Below are positions 44,334 to 54,366 of a stretch of 64,000 bases of DNA, one piece after another. The stretch's first letter is position 1, and each line of letters opens with the position of its first letter. This DNA comes from CAVSRC01 sp963785065 (lineage in GTDB: Bacteria > Pseudomonadota > Alphaproteobacteria > Rhizobiales > Kaistiaceae). Location: contig CAWATX010000004.1 in assembly GCA_963785065.1 (NCBI GenBank), forward strand, positions 1,116,001 to 1,180,000. The letters run 5' to 3'. The position numbers and the translations under genes were made by a program. Below the pieces are notes generated by a model. The model saw only the letters and a list, made by a program, of their open reading frames with translations, had not been told where the DNA came from and ran no database searches.

Positions 44334-45206
44334 TCAATGCCGCGCTGTCTCCGGTTGATCAGTGTGGACATCGAAGGTGAGGAAGCGATCGAACAGGGGC
44401 ACCTTGCGATAGAAATGCAGCTCGGTGAAGCGAGCGCCGGGCGCCTTCTCCGCTCGATGTTCGAGAAGCCCAAACCAAAGCAGCGGCCGCAGGATGCGTG
44501 CTTCCGTCGCATGCGATCCGGTGTCCCAGGTCGCTTGCAATACTCCGTTCACTGGGATGGTGCAGAGCCGAGTCAGTTTCTCGGGCGACTGCCACCTCTC
44601 CGCGGCCACGGAGAGCGACCAAAGCAGGATGCCAATATCGTGCTGGGGCCAAGAGCCGTGCACACCTCGGCCGAGATAGCCGAGATCGGCATGCCAGAAC
44701 GTGACGTGGAAGAGAATGGCCTGGAGGGCTCGCTGCCGATCTTCTGTCAGCAAGTCCTTGCCCAAGCGCGTCACCCTCAGACTGCCGCGATAGCGCCGAA
44801 CGAGCTGGGCGAACTGTGCTACGTGGCGGACGAAAAACAGCGGCAGGAAGTCAGGCTCGTTGACGACCTTGTGCAGCCGAAATGCCTCGGTGCGATCGAA
44901 GTCCGGCCACTCAAAGAGATCGACCAATTCGGCAACGACGGTCCGCGACAGATTGCCGGTCGCGGTCAACTTCAGACCGGCGCCCTCGGCCGCGCGGCGG
45001 AGGAAGATCAGGGTGTTGCGTGCGACAGCGGATGCGGCGATCTCGGCGGAAGTGAGATCGCTTGCAAGGCGAAGAACGCGGTTATCTTTCGACGGCTCTC
45101 GCCGGAGTGCGTTCAGGCTCTCCATGTCGAGCAGCGTCCAAGCCGGTTCGGCGCCACCAAGCCAGCGACGAACCTCGGGGTCATGAAGGAAATCGCTCGC
45201 CACCAC
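44334..45206 (-). CDS. Hypothetical protein downstream of recD-type remnant
   Basis: A 290-aa predicted cytoplasmic protein I cannot assign to a named family. It is intact, with mixed alpha/beta character, and contains a Trp-rich C-terminal half (LLWSLSVAAERWQSPEKLT, ATWDTGSH, RPLLWFGLLEHRAE) that looks like a winged-helix or helicase-accessory region. It begins 3 bp after the stop of the RecD-type pseudogene, so the two formed an operon. Survival of this gene beside a broken partner suggests recent decay. Confidence 0.6.
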   Translation of the reverse strand: MVASDFLHDPEVRRWLGGAEPAWTLLDMESLNALRREPSKDNRVLRLASDLTSAEIAASAVARNTLIFLRRAAEGAGLKLTATGNLSRTVVAELVDLFEWPDFDRTEAFRLHKVVNEPDFLPLFFVRHVAQFAQLVRRYRGSLRVTRLGKDLLTEDRQRALQAILFHVTFWHADLGYLGRGVHGSWPQHDIGILLWSLSVAAERWQSPEKLTRLCTIPVNGVLQATWDTGSHATEARILRPLLWFGLLEHRAEKAPGARFTELHFYRKVPLFDRFLTFDVHTDQPETARH

Positions 45207-45209
45207 GGT

Positions 45210-47425
45210 TCAGCCCGCTCCCGCCGCGCCGGTTGATGCGCCGGCCATCACCGGTTCGAGCCACTCGTCCAGCTTCGACCACCGCCGCCGGCCGGCGACG
45301 TTGCGGACAGCGATGGCGACCGCCTTCTTCTGGCCAACGAGCACCACGAGGCGCTTGCCGCGGGTGATGCCGGTGTAGACGAGATTCCGCTGCAACATGG
45401 CGTAGTGCTGGGTCATGATCGGGATAACCACCGCGGGGTATTCCGAGCCCTGGCTCTTGTGGATGGTTGCGGCGTAGGCCGGTACCAGTGTGTCGAGCTC
45501 CCCAAAGCCGTAGGTGACGGAACGCCCATCGAAGCTGGCGACGAGTTCGCCGGCGTCCGGATCGACGTCGCTGACATAGCCGATGTCGCCGTTGTAGACT
45601 TCCTTGTCATAGTCGTTCTAGATCTGCATCACCTTGTCGCCGGGCGCGAACGTCCAGCCGAAGCGCTCCACCTTGCGCTCGCCGGCCGGGTTCAGCGCCT
45701 TTGCAGTTCGATGTTGAGCGAGCGGGCGTCAACACCGCCTCGGTTCATCGGGCAGAGCACCTGGATATCGCGGATGGGATCGAGGCCGAAGCGTTTGGGG
45801 ATCCGAGTCTTCACCAGTTCGACGATGCGCGCCACGGCGGTCTCGGGATCGTCGGCCGGCACGAAGTAGAAGTCGCTGGCCTCCTCAGGCTTGCCGAGAT
45901 CGGGGATCAGGCCCTGGTTGATACGGTGAGCGCTGACGATGATGCGGCTGGCAGCGGCCTGCCGGAACACCTCAGTGAGGCGCACCACGGGTACTGCGCC
46001 GGAGGCGATGACGTCGGCCAGCACCTGTCCTGGTCCGACCGAGGGCAGCTGGTCGATATCGCCGACGATCAGGAGGGCAGCGTCATCCGGTACCGCCTTC
46101 ATCAGTGCTTGCATCAGCATGACATCGACCATGGACGCCTCGTCGACCACCAGCAGGTCACAGTCGAGTGGGTTGTCGCTATCGCGTTTGAAACCGCCAC
46201 CCCTGGGGTCGACCTCAAGCAGCCGATGGATGGTCTTGGCCTCGAAGCCGGTTGCCTCGGTCATGCGCTTGGCGGCGCGGCCCGTGGGGGCACAGAGAAG
46301 GAGTCTCACGCCCTTGGCTGACAGGACCCGCAGGATCGACTTGACGATGGTGGTCTTGCCGACACCCGGCCCGCCGGTGATGACGAGAACCTTGGACGTC
46401 AGCGCCAATCGAATTGCGGTCCTCTGGCTGTCGGCAAGCTGCAGGCCGCTGCGCTTCTCCACCCATGGCACGGCCTTGTCCGGATCAATCCACGGCCAGG
46501 GGAGTTTGCTGTTCGCAAGCCGGATCAGCCGCTCGGCGATAGCGCGCTCGGCGCGGTGCAGACCCGCCAGAAAGATACAAGGCGTTTCCCCGACGTTGTC
46601 GGCAACAACCGTTCCGTCGGACAGTTCCAGTTCCAGTGCCGTTTGGATTAGGTCCTGTGAGACCTCAAGCAGTTCCTCGGCCAGCGGGATCAACTCCGCT
46701 GTCGGCAGGCCGCAGTGCCCCTCGTCCATCGCCTCGGTCAGAGCAAAGGAGATGCCGGCGCGGACCCGGATCATGGCGTTCTTGTCGACGCCCAGCCTCA
46801 TGGCGATGGCGTCGGCCGTCTTGAAACCGATGCCACGGATGTCGCGCGCCAGCCGATAAGGATTCTCCGACATGACCTGAACAGCATCCGAGCCGTAGGT
46901 CTTGTAGATCCGCACCGCCCGAGCCGCACCAACGCCATGCTCGTGCAGAAAGACCATGATCTCGCGCACGACCTTCTGCTCGGCCCATGCGTCCGTGATG
47001 CGCTTGGCGCGAACTGGGCCGATGCCGGTCACCTCGCGCAGCCGCTCGGATTCGGCCTCAATCGTGTCGAAGACCTTGTCTCCGAATGCGCGCACGAGCT
47101 TCTTGGCGTAGACCGGCCCGATACCGTGGATCATGCCGGACCCGAGATACTTCTCGATGCCCACGATCGAGGTCGGGGCCGAGGTCTTCAGGAAGCGCGC
47201 CCTGAACTGCTGACCGTGCGTGTGGTCGTTGACCCACTCTCCCGACGCGGTGATCCATTCACCGGCGGCAATCGTTGCCGCATGGCCAACGACGGTGACT
47301 AGGTCTCGCTGGCCGCGTGCCTTCGCCCGCAGAACACAAAAGCCGTTCTCGGGATTATGAAAGGTGACGCGCTCGACCAGTCCGGCGAGCACCTCAACGT
47401 TTGTGGGATCCGGTTGCTGCCTCAT
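45210..47425 (-). pseudogene. RecD2-like DNA helicase, broken by frameshift and nonsense mutation
   Basis: The first 577 codons encode the N-terminal OB region, helix-hairpin-helix repeats (MIHGIGPVYAKKLV, VTGIGPVRAKRI) and the helicase core with Walker A GGPGVGKTT and Walker B LLVVDEASMVD. The frame ends at TGA 45694-45692 after NIELQRR. Deleting the effect of one missing base near 45700 restores the next segment, ALNPAGERKVERFGW, in the following frame. That frame has an in-frame TAG at 45618-45620 (MQI-stop-NDYDKEVYNGD), probably from a Glu codon, and then continues with the C-terminal motifs YAATIHKSQGSEYPAV and NLVYTGITRGKRLVVLVG to the TGA at 45212-45210. Two independent lesions make it a pseudogene unless they are sequencing errors. 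Confidence 0.85.
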
Positions 47426-47720
47426 GCGACCGGAAGATTACCTGTATCGTTTCGCGATCGCGACAGCAGCGAACTTCCGGTGTTCAGCAAAGAGCGGACA
47501 TCCAACGGCAACGAGGTCACTTCGCCTTTGCACCATGCGCGGGAAATCGTGTCCGGCAGGATACGATACATCCCATCGAACTAGCGGCGGGGAATTAGTC
47601 GCAACGAAGTAGTGTACCCGGAAATCCCGCGCCGTTCACTATTTCTGGTATGTGCGGGTTCAATTCACATCCGTGTTTGGCTACGCTAATCCCCCAGACA
47701 AGCATCCTGGGGGGCAGGAG

Positions 47721-50700
47721 ATGGTTCAGCGTATCGCGGTTGCAGCCGTTGCTTTGGCATTGGCGCTTCTCGTGGCGTCCGCCAATGCACTCGCGGCCCG
47801 CTGCAATACGACCGCAGCCCGCGGCATTCCGGGGCTCGGCGCCGAGACCACGGTCACCCCCGGCGCCGAAACCGTCGCCGCCGGCCAGACCTTCGCCATC
47901 CACTGGCAGCGTGGCCGCTTCACCAAGCGCTATCCCGCCTATCTGATGATCGCCTTCGACCGCCCGGTGCGTTTCGAGGGCAAGGGCTTCTACGCGCTGT
48001 TGCCCGGCGCCAGCGCGGCGTTCGGCATCAAGGCCTTTGCCGACGACACCCGCGCCGTCATCCCCTATTACGGGCGCGGCGTGCCGCGTGAGGGCGATGT
48101 CGTCGTCCGCCCGCTCCAGGCTGGTCCGCTGCATGTCGCCTGGGCTGTCGTCGGCCATGACGGCTGCCGCGAGGTCGATACCGACAAGGGCAGCGGCGGC
48201 GCCGACATCCGCGTCGAGGCCACCGGCCTGCCCGAGATCGTCGTCAAGGATTTCGCTGCCGAAGAGCCCAAAGAGCGCATCTATTCGCCGGCCGGCGGCC
48301 GCGTCATCGAGGTCTATGAAGGCCGCTACCGCATCGTCGACGAGGCAAACGGCGCCGAGGTTGCCGAACGCCCTGGAAGCTATCCGCGCTTCTCGCCGAC
48401 CGGCCGCTATGTTGCGGCCTATGTCGAGGGTGATATCGGCATGGAGGCCATCGACACCGTCGATGGCAAGCTGGCCTTCGCCAGCACGGTGGCATCGAAC
48501 CTCGCCTGGGACGATGCCGACAGCTTCGCGATCCTCGATCGCGGCGGCTACGGTTCCGTTGCGATCTTCGCGCCCAGCCTTGCCGATCCCCTCATCCTCG
48601 AGGGCACGGGCAGTTGTCACGCCTGCGACGGCGTCGACTACGTCTCCCTGCGCGTCGACCTCGAGAACAATGTCGCCGTCTTCGTCGGCGATCAGGGCAT
48701 GGGTGCCGCGAGCCTCAGCGTCGATGCAAAAAGCAGCGCGTTGGACAACGACTTCACCAATGGCAGCATGGCAGGGCAGATTAACGCTTTCGTCGATCGC
48801 CAATCGCGTGTGACGAAATTTGCATTGCCGAAAGTGTGGGAGCTGTACGGCGGGTTGAAGTTCTCGCATGTCCGCGGCGATCTTTACTATCCCGGCGAAA
48901 AATCCGTGCTGGCGAAATTCCTCCTCAAGCCGTTGACCGAGCCGGTCCGCTCCGCTGTGACCGTCGTCGCCAGCGCGGTCGAACCGGCTCGCTGGCGCGG
49001 GCTTGGCGGACAGGCACCGGTCGCAAAGTCGGACCGCAATATCCTCAAGCGGCTTGCCGAGTTCGGCATACCCATTGCCCCACAGGCGGCCGATCCGACC
49101 CAGGTAGCGTTTGCGCGCGAGATGATGTCTGGTCCCGACGACACCGCGCTGGTCAAGGACGCGGGGGACAAACTGCTGGTCCGTATCGAGCGGGAGACAC
49201 CCGCTGCCAGTAGCACATTCGTCGCGAAGGGCAGCCAGGACTTTTCGTTGTGCTGGCCGGAGAGCTACGACGCCGGCAAGCGCTATTTCGGATTCCAGTC
49301 CGCATTTCGTTTTTCGCGGGATTCCCAAACGATCTGGGTGACCCATCAGACCTGCGTGGATGGGTCCGGCGGCTACGACTATTCGTCTCTGATGCTGTTC
49401 GATTCCGCCAATCCGAAGCCTTGGCTCCTCGATCGTGAGACCGGGCGGCCGGATTCGAACGGCTACGGCGGCAACCTCTGCTCCGACAATGTCGGTATGT
49501 GCGACCTCGATGCCCGCATCTTCGGCGATCGGCTCCTTGTCCTGTCGTCGCAAGACAGCCGTGCCATCGAGATCTACGATCTCGCGACCCGCAAGAACGT
49601 GTTCAAGAAGTACGACCTGCCGCGCGGCGACTTTCTTCAACAGGTCCTGGTCTCGCCCGACGACAAGCTCGTCCTGCAGATCAATTCCGACGACAGCTTT
49701 GTCGGCTACTCCCTGGCCGATGCGAAGGAACTCTTCCAGGGCCGCTATGTCGACGACGAGGTGGTAGTGTGGACGCCGGACGACCGCTTCGACGCCACTT
49801 CGGAGGGCGCCCACTATGTCAGCCTACGCCTGCCCGGCCGCGTCGGCACCTACACCTTCGAGCAGTTCTCGGCGCAGTTGAAGACGCCTGGCCTCGTCGG
49901 CGAACTCCTGGCCGGCAAGACCTTCCCGCCCGCCCATCTCGTCTCCCCGCCATCGCTTGCCGGCACCTTGCAGGCGACAAGCGACCGCATCCGCGGTACG
50001 GTCACGGCGACCGGCGACACGCCGCTCGCCTCTCTCATCGTCCTCCAGGACGGGCTTCTCACTGACCGCATCCCGATGGACGGCGCCAACGCCAGCGTGA
50101 AAGTCGACGTCGCCCTGCTGGCGGGAACCCGCTGGGTCTCCTTCGTCGCCCTCGACCAGCACGGCCTCGCCAGCGTCCCCATGGGTCGCGATCTTCCGGC
50201 AAGCGGCAGCAAGCGCCGGGTCCATGTTCTGGCGGTCGGTGTCGACCAGTACGCCGATCCCGACATTCCCGATCTGAAGCTCGCCGGCCACGATGCGACA
50301 CGCTTCGCCGAGGCAATCGGCGCCATCGGGCATGATGTCGCGATCGCCTCCGAGCGCATCCTCGGCGACGAGGACGCCACCCGCACCGGCGTGCTCGCCG
50401 CGCTGAAACAGACGATTGCCGAGACGGCCAAGGGCGAGACCATCGTCCTGTTCTTCGCCGGTCACGGCATCCGCGACGACGACGGCACCTATTACTTGGC
50501 GACCAGCGATACCAATCTCGACGACATGGCAAGTTCGGCCCTCTCCTGGAACGACATCGCCACCGTGCTTGCCGACAAGCCGGAGCGCATCGCCGTCTTC
50601 CTCGATACCTGCCACTCCGGCGCCGCCGGCACCGGTGCGTTCGCCACCAACGACAGCGCAACCAAGAGCCTGCTGGAGCGCATCCCGTCCGGCGTCGTCG

Positions 50701-50948
50701 TCTTTTCGGCATCGAAGGGCCGCGAGCTCTCCGAGGAGAGCAAGAGCTTCGGCGGCGGCATCTTCACCTCCGCGCTTCTCGACGTCATCCAGCGCAATCG
50801 CGACGCCTATGACCGCAACCACGACGGCGCCATCGAGATCAGCGAGCTCTATCGCGGCGTCAAGGGCGAAGTCTCTGGCCGCACCGGCGGCCGCCAGACG
50901 CCGTGGATCGCGCGCAACCAGATGGTCGGCGATTTCGCCTTGTTCTAG
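47721..50948 (+). CDS. Exported caspase-like (peptidase C14) protein with propeller-type N-terminal part
   Basis: A 1075-aa protein. It starts with a signal peptide (VAAVALALALLVASANALA), chosen from ATG 47721 with GGGGGCAGGAG upstream. Residues about 180-750 contain repeated WD40-like segments (YPRFSPTGRYVAAY, FSRDSQTIWVTHQT, LVSPDDKLVLQIN, VVWTPDDRFDATS). Residues about 830-1070 are a caspase-family domain with catalytic His915 in FFAGHG and Cys964 in DTCHSG. The end has an EF-hand-like DRNHDGAIEISE, which could bind calcium as in metacaspases. It is followed by a small secreted protein and a TIR protein. Confidence 0.9.
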   Translation: MVQRIAVAAVALALALLVASANALAARCNTTAARGIPGLGAETTVTPGAETVAAGQTFAIHWQRGRFTKRYPAYLMIAFDRPVRFEGKGFYALLPGASAAFGIKAFADDTRAVIPYYGRGVPREGDVVVRPLQAGPLHVAWAVVGHDGCREVDTDKGSGGADIRVEATGLPEIVVKDFAAEEPKERIYSPAGGRVIEVYEGRYRIVDEANGAEVAERPGSYPRFSPTGRYVAAYVEGDIGMEAIDTVDGKLAFASTVASNLAWDDADSFAILDRGGYGSVAIFAPSLADPLILEGTGSCHACDGVDYVSLRVDLENNVAVFVGDQGMGAASLSVDAKSSALDNDFTNGSMAGQINAFVDRQSRVTKFALPKVWELYGGLKFSHVRGDLYYPGEKSVLAKFLLKPLTEPVRSAVTVVASAVEPARWRGLGGQAPVAKSDRNILKRLAEFGIPIAPQAADPTQVAFAREMMSGPDDTALVKDAGDKLLVRIERETPAASSTFVAKGSQDFSLCWPESYDAGKRYFGFQSAFRFSRDSQTIWVTHQTCVDGSGGYDYSSLMLFDSANPKPWLLDRETGRPDSNGYGGNLCSDNVGMCDLDARIFGDRLLVLSSQDSRAIEIYDLATRKNVFKKYDLPRGDFLQQVLVSPDDKLVLQINSDDSFVGYSLADAKELFQGRYVDDEVVVWTPDDRFDATSEGAHYVSLRLPGRVGTYTFEQFSAQLKTPGLVGELLAGKTFPPAHLVSPPSLAGTLQATSDRIRGTVTATGDTPLASLIVLQDGLLTDRIPMDGANASVKVDVALLAGTRWVSFVALDQHGLASVPMGRDLPASGSKRRVHVLAVGVDQYADPDIPDLKLAGHDATRFAEAIGAIGHDVAIASERILGDEDATRTGVLAALKQTIAETAKGETIVLFFAGHGIRDDDGTYYLATSDTNLDDMASSALSWNDIATVLADKPERIAVFLDTCHSGAAGTGAFATNDSATKSLLERIPSGVVVFSASKGRELSEESKSFGGGIFTSALLDVIQRNRDAYDRNHDGAIEISELYRGVKGEVSGRTGGRQTPWIARNQMVGDFALF

Positions 50949-50995
50949 GGAGCCGGCAGGCTGCCGTTTCGAATGCCTTGCCTTGGGGAATAGCA

Positions 50996-51481
50996 GTGCG
51001 TCAGACAGCTTCGACATCAGCCCTGCGCCACGCCCGCCTGGGCCTGGCGATCGTCTCCGCCTTCGCCCTGTGGGGCGCTGTGCCGCCGCCCGCCTCGGCC
51101 GCTGACGTCTTTCAACTCATCACCCGGGACGAGGCGGCGCTGCCCCCCGACGACACCTATTCGCGCGGCATCACCCGCGGCCCCCACGTCGCCCTGGTCT
51201 CGCCGCCGCCGGAGTCGGGCGAACTCCAGTCGCCGGTACGCCTGGTCATCCGCTTCAAGAACCGCGGCGGCATTCCCATCGATCCGGAGTCCCTGGTCGT
51301 CACCTACATGAAGCGCCCCGCCATCGACCTCACCCAGCGCATCGCCGCTTTCGTAAAGCCCGACGGCATTGACATCGAGGATGCCGGCATGCCGCCCGGT
51401 CATCACCGCATAGACGTCATCATCAAGGACGAGCGCGGCCGCGAGGGCCACCTCGACTTCACCATCGACGTGCGCAAGTGA
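50996..51481 (+). CDS. Small secreted protein between caspase and TIR genes
   Basis: A 161-aa protein from GTG 50996, with GGGGAA upstream. The signal peptide is LGLAIVSAFALWGAVPPPASA. The mature part is an Ig-like domain (PVRLVIRFKNRGGIPIDPES, GHHRIDVIIKDERGREGHLD) that could bind a protein or surface. Its TGA overlaps a GTG of the TIR gene. Function unknown; position suggests a partner or substrate of the caspase-like protein (inference). Confidence 0.75.
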   Translation: MRQTASTSALRHARLGLAIVSAFALWGAVPPPASAADVFQLITRDEAALPPDDTYSRGITRGPHVALVSPPPESGELQSPVRLVIRFKNRGGIPIDPESLVVTYMKRPAIDLTQRIAAFVKPDGIDIEDAGMPPGHHRIDVIIKDERGREGHLDFTIDVRK

Positions 51482-52455
51482 ATGCCGGTCGCCGGCTCCT
51501 CCACACGGAGAGTGTCTTGAAGCGGGCAGCTGGCCATTCACCCAAGGTCTGCATTTCCTATCGCCGCACCGATTCCATGGCGATCACCGGGCGCATCTTC
51601 GACCGGCTGGTGTCGCATTTCGGCGCCGACACCATTTTCATGGACATTGACGACATTCCGTTCGGCGTCGATTTCCGCGAGCACATCGACAACACGATCC
51701 GCATGAGCGACGTGCTTGTCGCCGTCGTCGGTCCCGCATGGCTTGGTCCACGCTCCGGCGCAGAGAATCGCATTTGCGAGGCAACCGATCCCGTCGCCAT
51801 CGAGATCCAGACGGCGCTCGAACGGCAGGTGCGCATCGTCCCCGTCCTGGTCGACGGTACCGTCATGCCGGACGAAGCGCAGCTTCCCGGCCGGCTTGCC
51901 GAGTTCGCCAATCTGAACGCGGTCGACATTTCTTCCGGGCGCGACTTCACCATCCACATCGACCGTCTGATCCGGGCCGTCGCGGTTCTCACCGGCGAGG
52001 CGGACGCCGTGCCAGCAGGGGCCGGCGCGCTGGCTGGCCTGCCGACCGCAGAGACCGTGCAATACGGCCGCGTCGTGTCCCTGGCCCTGCTGGCGATTGC
52101 AGCCGTGCTCGCTGCCCACTACCTGATCGTCGTCAAGTTCGATCTCGACGACATCTATCTGCGCGCCTCGGTCTTCGTGATCGGTGCGTTTTTTGGCGGT
52201 CTCGCTTTCGCGCATCTCCGCCGCAGTCTGATGCTCGTCTTGCTGGGCGGGCTTGCCGTTGCCGTTCTCTCGATACTGGGCATGCTGACAGTGGTTGGGT
52301 TAATCGATGGCGTTTCAATCCTGCCGACCGACATCGCGGGATGGCAGGAAACGGCCGAGTACCTCGCGACGATCGCGATCGGGGTGGGGCTAGGCGGCGT
52401 GGCGGCCAAGGTCGCCTCCTTCCGCAAATCGGTCGGATATTGGCCGATCCCGTGA
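51478..52455 (+). CDS. Membrane-anchored TIR-domain protein
   Basis: A 325-aa protein. Residues about 20-170 form a TIR domain: VCISYRRTDSMAITGRIFD, the conserved TIFMDIDDIPFGVDF, MSDVLVAVVGPAWL and IVPVLVDGTVMP. A Glu in PVAIEIQTALE is a candidate for the catalytic Glu of NAD-cleaving TIR proteins, but this cannot be settled by eye. The C-terminal third has four to five membrane helices. GTG 51478 overlaps the upstream stop; TTG 51514 is an alternative with GGAGAG upstream. The TIR domain is predicted to face the cytoplasm. Confidence 0.88.
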   Translation: MNAGRRLLHTESVLKRAAGHSPKVCISYRRTDSMAITGRIFDRLVSHFGADTIFMDIDDIPFGVDFREHIDNTIRMSDVLVAVVGPAWLGPRSGAENRICEATDPVAIEIQTALERQVRIVPVLVDGTVMPDEAQLPGRLAEFANLNAVDISSGRDFTIHIDRLIRAVAVLTGEADAVPAGAGALAGLPTAETVQYGRVVSLALLAIAAVLAAHYLIVVKFDLDDIYLRASVFVIGAFFGGLAFAHLRRSLMLVLLGGLAVAVLSILGMLTVVGLIDGVSILPTDIAGWQETAEYLATIAIGVGLGGVAAKVASFRKSVGYWPIP

Positions 52456-52733
52456 CGGTGAACAGTGGGCGCGGGACGCGCCCGATGATTCATGCATGAG
52501 GTCAATGCGCGAGTCGGCCTCGGGTCAATCACGTCGGTTTCGACGCTTTGGGCGGACGTCTGGTTTGACCCCAACAGCAGCGGAAAAGCGGACATCTACA
52601 AGCCTCTGCTGAAGGCCACAGGCGGTCACGTGCTTAAGCGATATTGCAAGACCGCTTCAGGTCTTGGCCGTGTGAGGACATCGGGCACACGCCTAGAGAC
52701 GATCGTCATCCCTCCCTGGTCAGCGTGATGGGG

Positions 52734-52853
52734 GCCCCTCGACGAATGCCTCCTGCGGGATGGTGTACTTGATCGGGCGAGGCACGTGCATTGGTTGGGC
52801 CACCTCCCCGAGCGCAGGGCGGAGGGCAAGGGCCAAAGAGGGGTGGCGCCGAT
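52734..52853 (+). repeat. Dispersed direct repeat, copy B
   Basis: Same-orientation copy of 43739-43848, about 120 bp. Relative to copy A it carries a few extra bases (near 52782 and 52821). On the minus strand it contains a 23-codon frame beginning MHVPRPIKYTIPQEAFVEG, disrupted by a 1-bp difference in copy A. The surrounding 52456-53095 spacer shows no other gene I can support. Confidence 0.85.
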
Positions 52854-53095
52854 GTCTGAACCGATGTGTGCTCTTTGATCGCGCGTCCGGGAGGTGCCGA
52901 GGGCAGAGGCGGCGTGATCGCGTAGCGAAGGCGCACGGGAGCGGCTCGGGCGCGCTCTGGCGGGGGTCGCCGCAGCCGCCACGTGGTGGTTATGGTCCGA
53001 CACCAAAAGAGTCCGCGGGCTTTGTATCGGCTGCGGTGAACGAATTTTGATGGCCCACTGAGTCCAGAAAAGACGCAGGTTGATGTTGATACATG

Positions 53096-53593
53096 TCAAC
53101 GCACCGGGCCAAGATGCAGAACCACCCAGACCAAGAATGCGAACGCAAGCACGGATGCAGCGACCGACAGCCAGAACAGGATGCGGTATGTCGTCAGCAT
53201 GAAGGAAACGCTTTTGCGCTCACGGATCGCTGTCTCGTGAGTGCGTCCATAGATCAGCGTCACAATGGCCGACACGGTTGAGACGAGAAACAACAGCCCG
53301 CTGATCGTGCTCAGCCAAAAATAGGCCCCCACGTCCGCCGTAGTCCCCATGTCCGTTATCTGGCTATCGGCGGCCGTCATCAGCACCCGTCCGGCCAGCG
53401 CCGAGGCGACGACAATCGCGAGTCTTTTTATGAATCCCTTTTGGCGTTCATTCCACGTCGCCATTGCGGCCTTTCCCGCATCAGGTTGAATGCTGCTTTC
53501 TACTGATATCCCCCAGATGGGATTGTTTGGCGCCATGATATTTTCACGCGCCGCTCCAGTTTCCAAGTTTGCCCTGGTTTGTCGAGTGTCCAT
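53096..53593 (-). CDS. Small membrane protein, function unknown
   Basis: A 165-codon frame with three hydrophobic segments (LAIVVASALAGRVLMTA, FWLSTISGLLFLVSTVSAIV, FWLSVAASVLAFAFLVWVVL). The start is unclear: ATG 53593, 53536 (MAPNNPIWG) or 53464 (MATWNERQK, with GGGAAAGG upstream). I recognise no family. Confidence 0.55.
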   Translation of the reverse strand: MDTRQTRANLETGAARENIMAPNNPIWGISVESSIQPDAGKAAMATWNERQKGFIKRLAIVVASALAGRVLMTAADSQITDMGTTADVGAYFWLSTISGLLFLVSTVSAIVTLIYGRTHETAIRERKSVSFMLTTYRILFWLSVAASVLAFAFLVWVVLHLGPVR

Positions 53594-53790
53594 TCCGCGT
53601 CACAGCGAACTCAGCCATCTGGAAGGCGACATAGCAGCCATGGGTGGCGATCTTGGCCGGGTGAGCAAGTAGGCGCGAGGGGTGTCCGTCGCCGGTGGGG
53701 CCGGCCATACTTCGGGCGGCGGTTCATGTTTTCAGCAAATGAATGTCGGTGCGGTGGGGCGATATGCGTCGGTCGTCAGGGAGAGGGCTA

Positions 53791-54366
53791 ATGATGGCGC
53801 GGCTTTTCACCCGCTGGGTCTATGGCGGCTTTCTCGCCGGCATCATGATCTTGGCACTCATGCCTCTGCTTGCCGGAGTCTGGAGCCCCGCTTTCACGGC
53901 AATTTTCCTGCTGTTGCCGGTTTATATGATCCATCAGTACGAGGAGCACGACGCCGACCGCTTCCGGCTCTATGTCAACCGCACGGTTGGCCACGGCGCC
54001 GAAGTGCTGACACCGGCCGCGGTCTTCGTCATCAACATCGGGGCCGTTTGGTTGCTCGATGTCGTCGTGATCTATCTGGCGTGGCGCGTCGATCTCGGGC
54101 TGGGGCTGGTCGCTGTCTACCTCATGCTCATAAATGCCGTCGTCCACATCGTCGGCGCGCTCCGCTCCCGAAGCTACAATCCTGGGCTCGTCACCGCCGT
54201 CGTCCTGTTTCTGCCGGTCAGCGGTTATGCCCTTTGGCGCATTCAGGCATCGGGGGCAGCGACGACGACGGATCATGTGATTGGCCTCGTCATCGGAGTC
54301 GCCGTCCATGCCCTGATCGTCGTCTATGCTGTTCGCCGCCGATCCCTGCTGGCGCGCCCCGCGTGA
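53791..54366 (+). CDS. HXXEE-domain membrane protein
   Basis: A 191-aa integral membrane protein from ATG 53791, with GAGAGGG 5 nt upstream. It carries the family signature HQYEEH in the first third and the matching His in NAVVHIVGALRSRSYNPG. Five to six helices are predicted. The conserved His/Glu set suggests a metal site, but no function is established for the family. Confidence 0.85.
   Translation: MMARLFTRWVYGGFLAGIMILALMPLLAGVWSPAFTAIFLLLPVYMIHQYEEHDADRFRLYVNRTVGHGAEVLTPAAVFVINIGAVWLLDVVVIYLAWRVDLGLGLVAVYLMLINAVVHIVGALRSRSYNPGLVTAVVLFLPVSGYALWRIQASGAATTTDHVIGLVIGVAVHALIVVYAVRRRSLLARPA

Noticed and set aside
47595..49814. A 739-codon open frame on the minus strand
   Set aside because: It is antisense to the caspase-like gene, which has a signal peptide, repeated propeller segments and catalytic residues on the plus strand.
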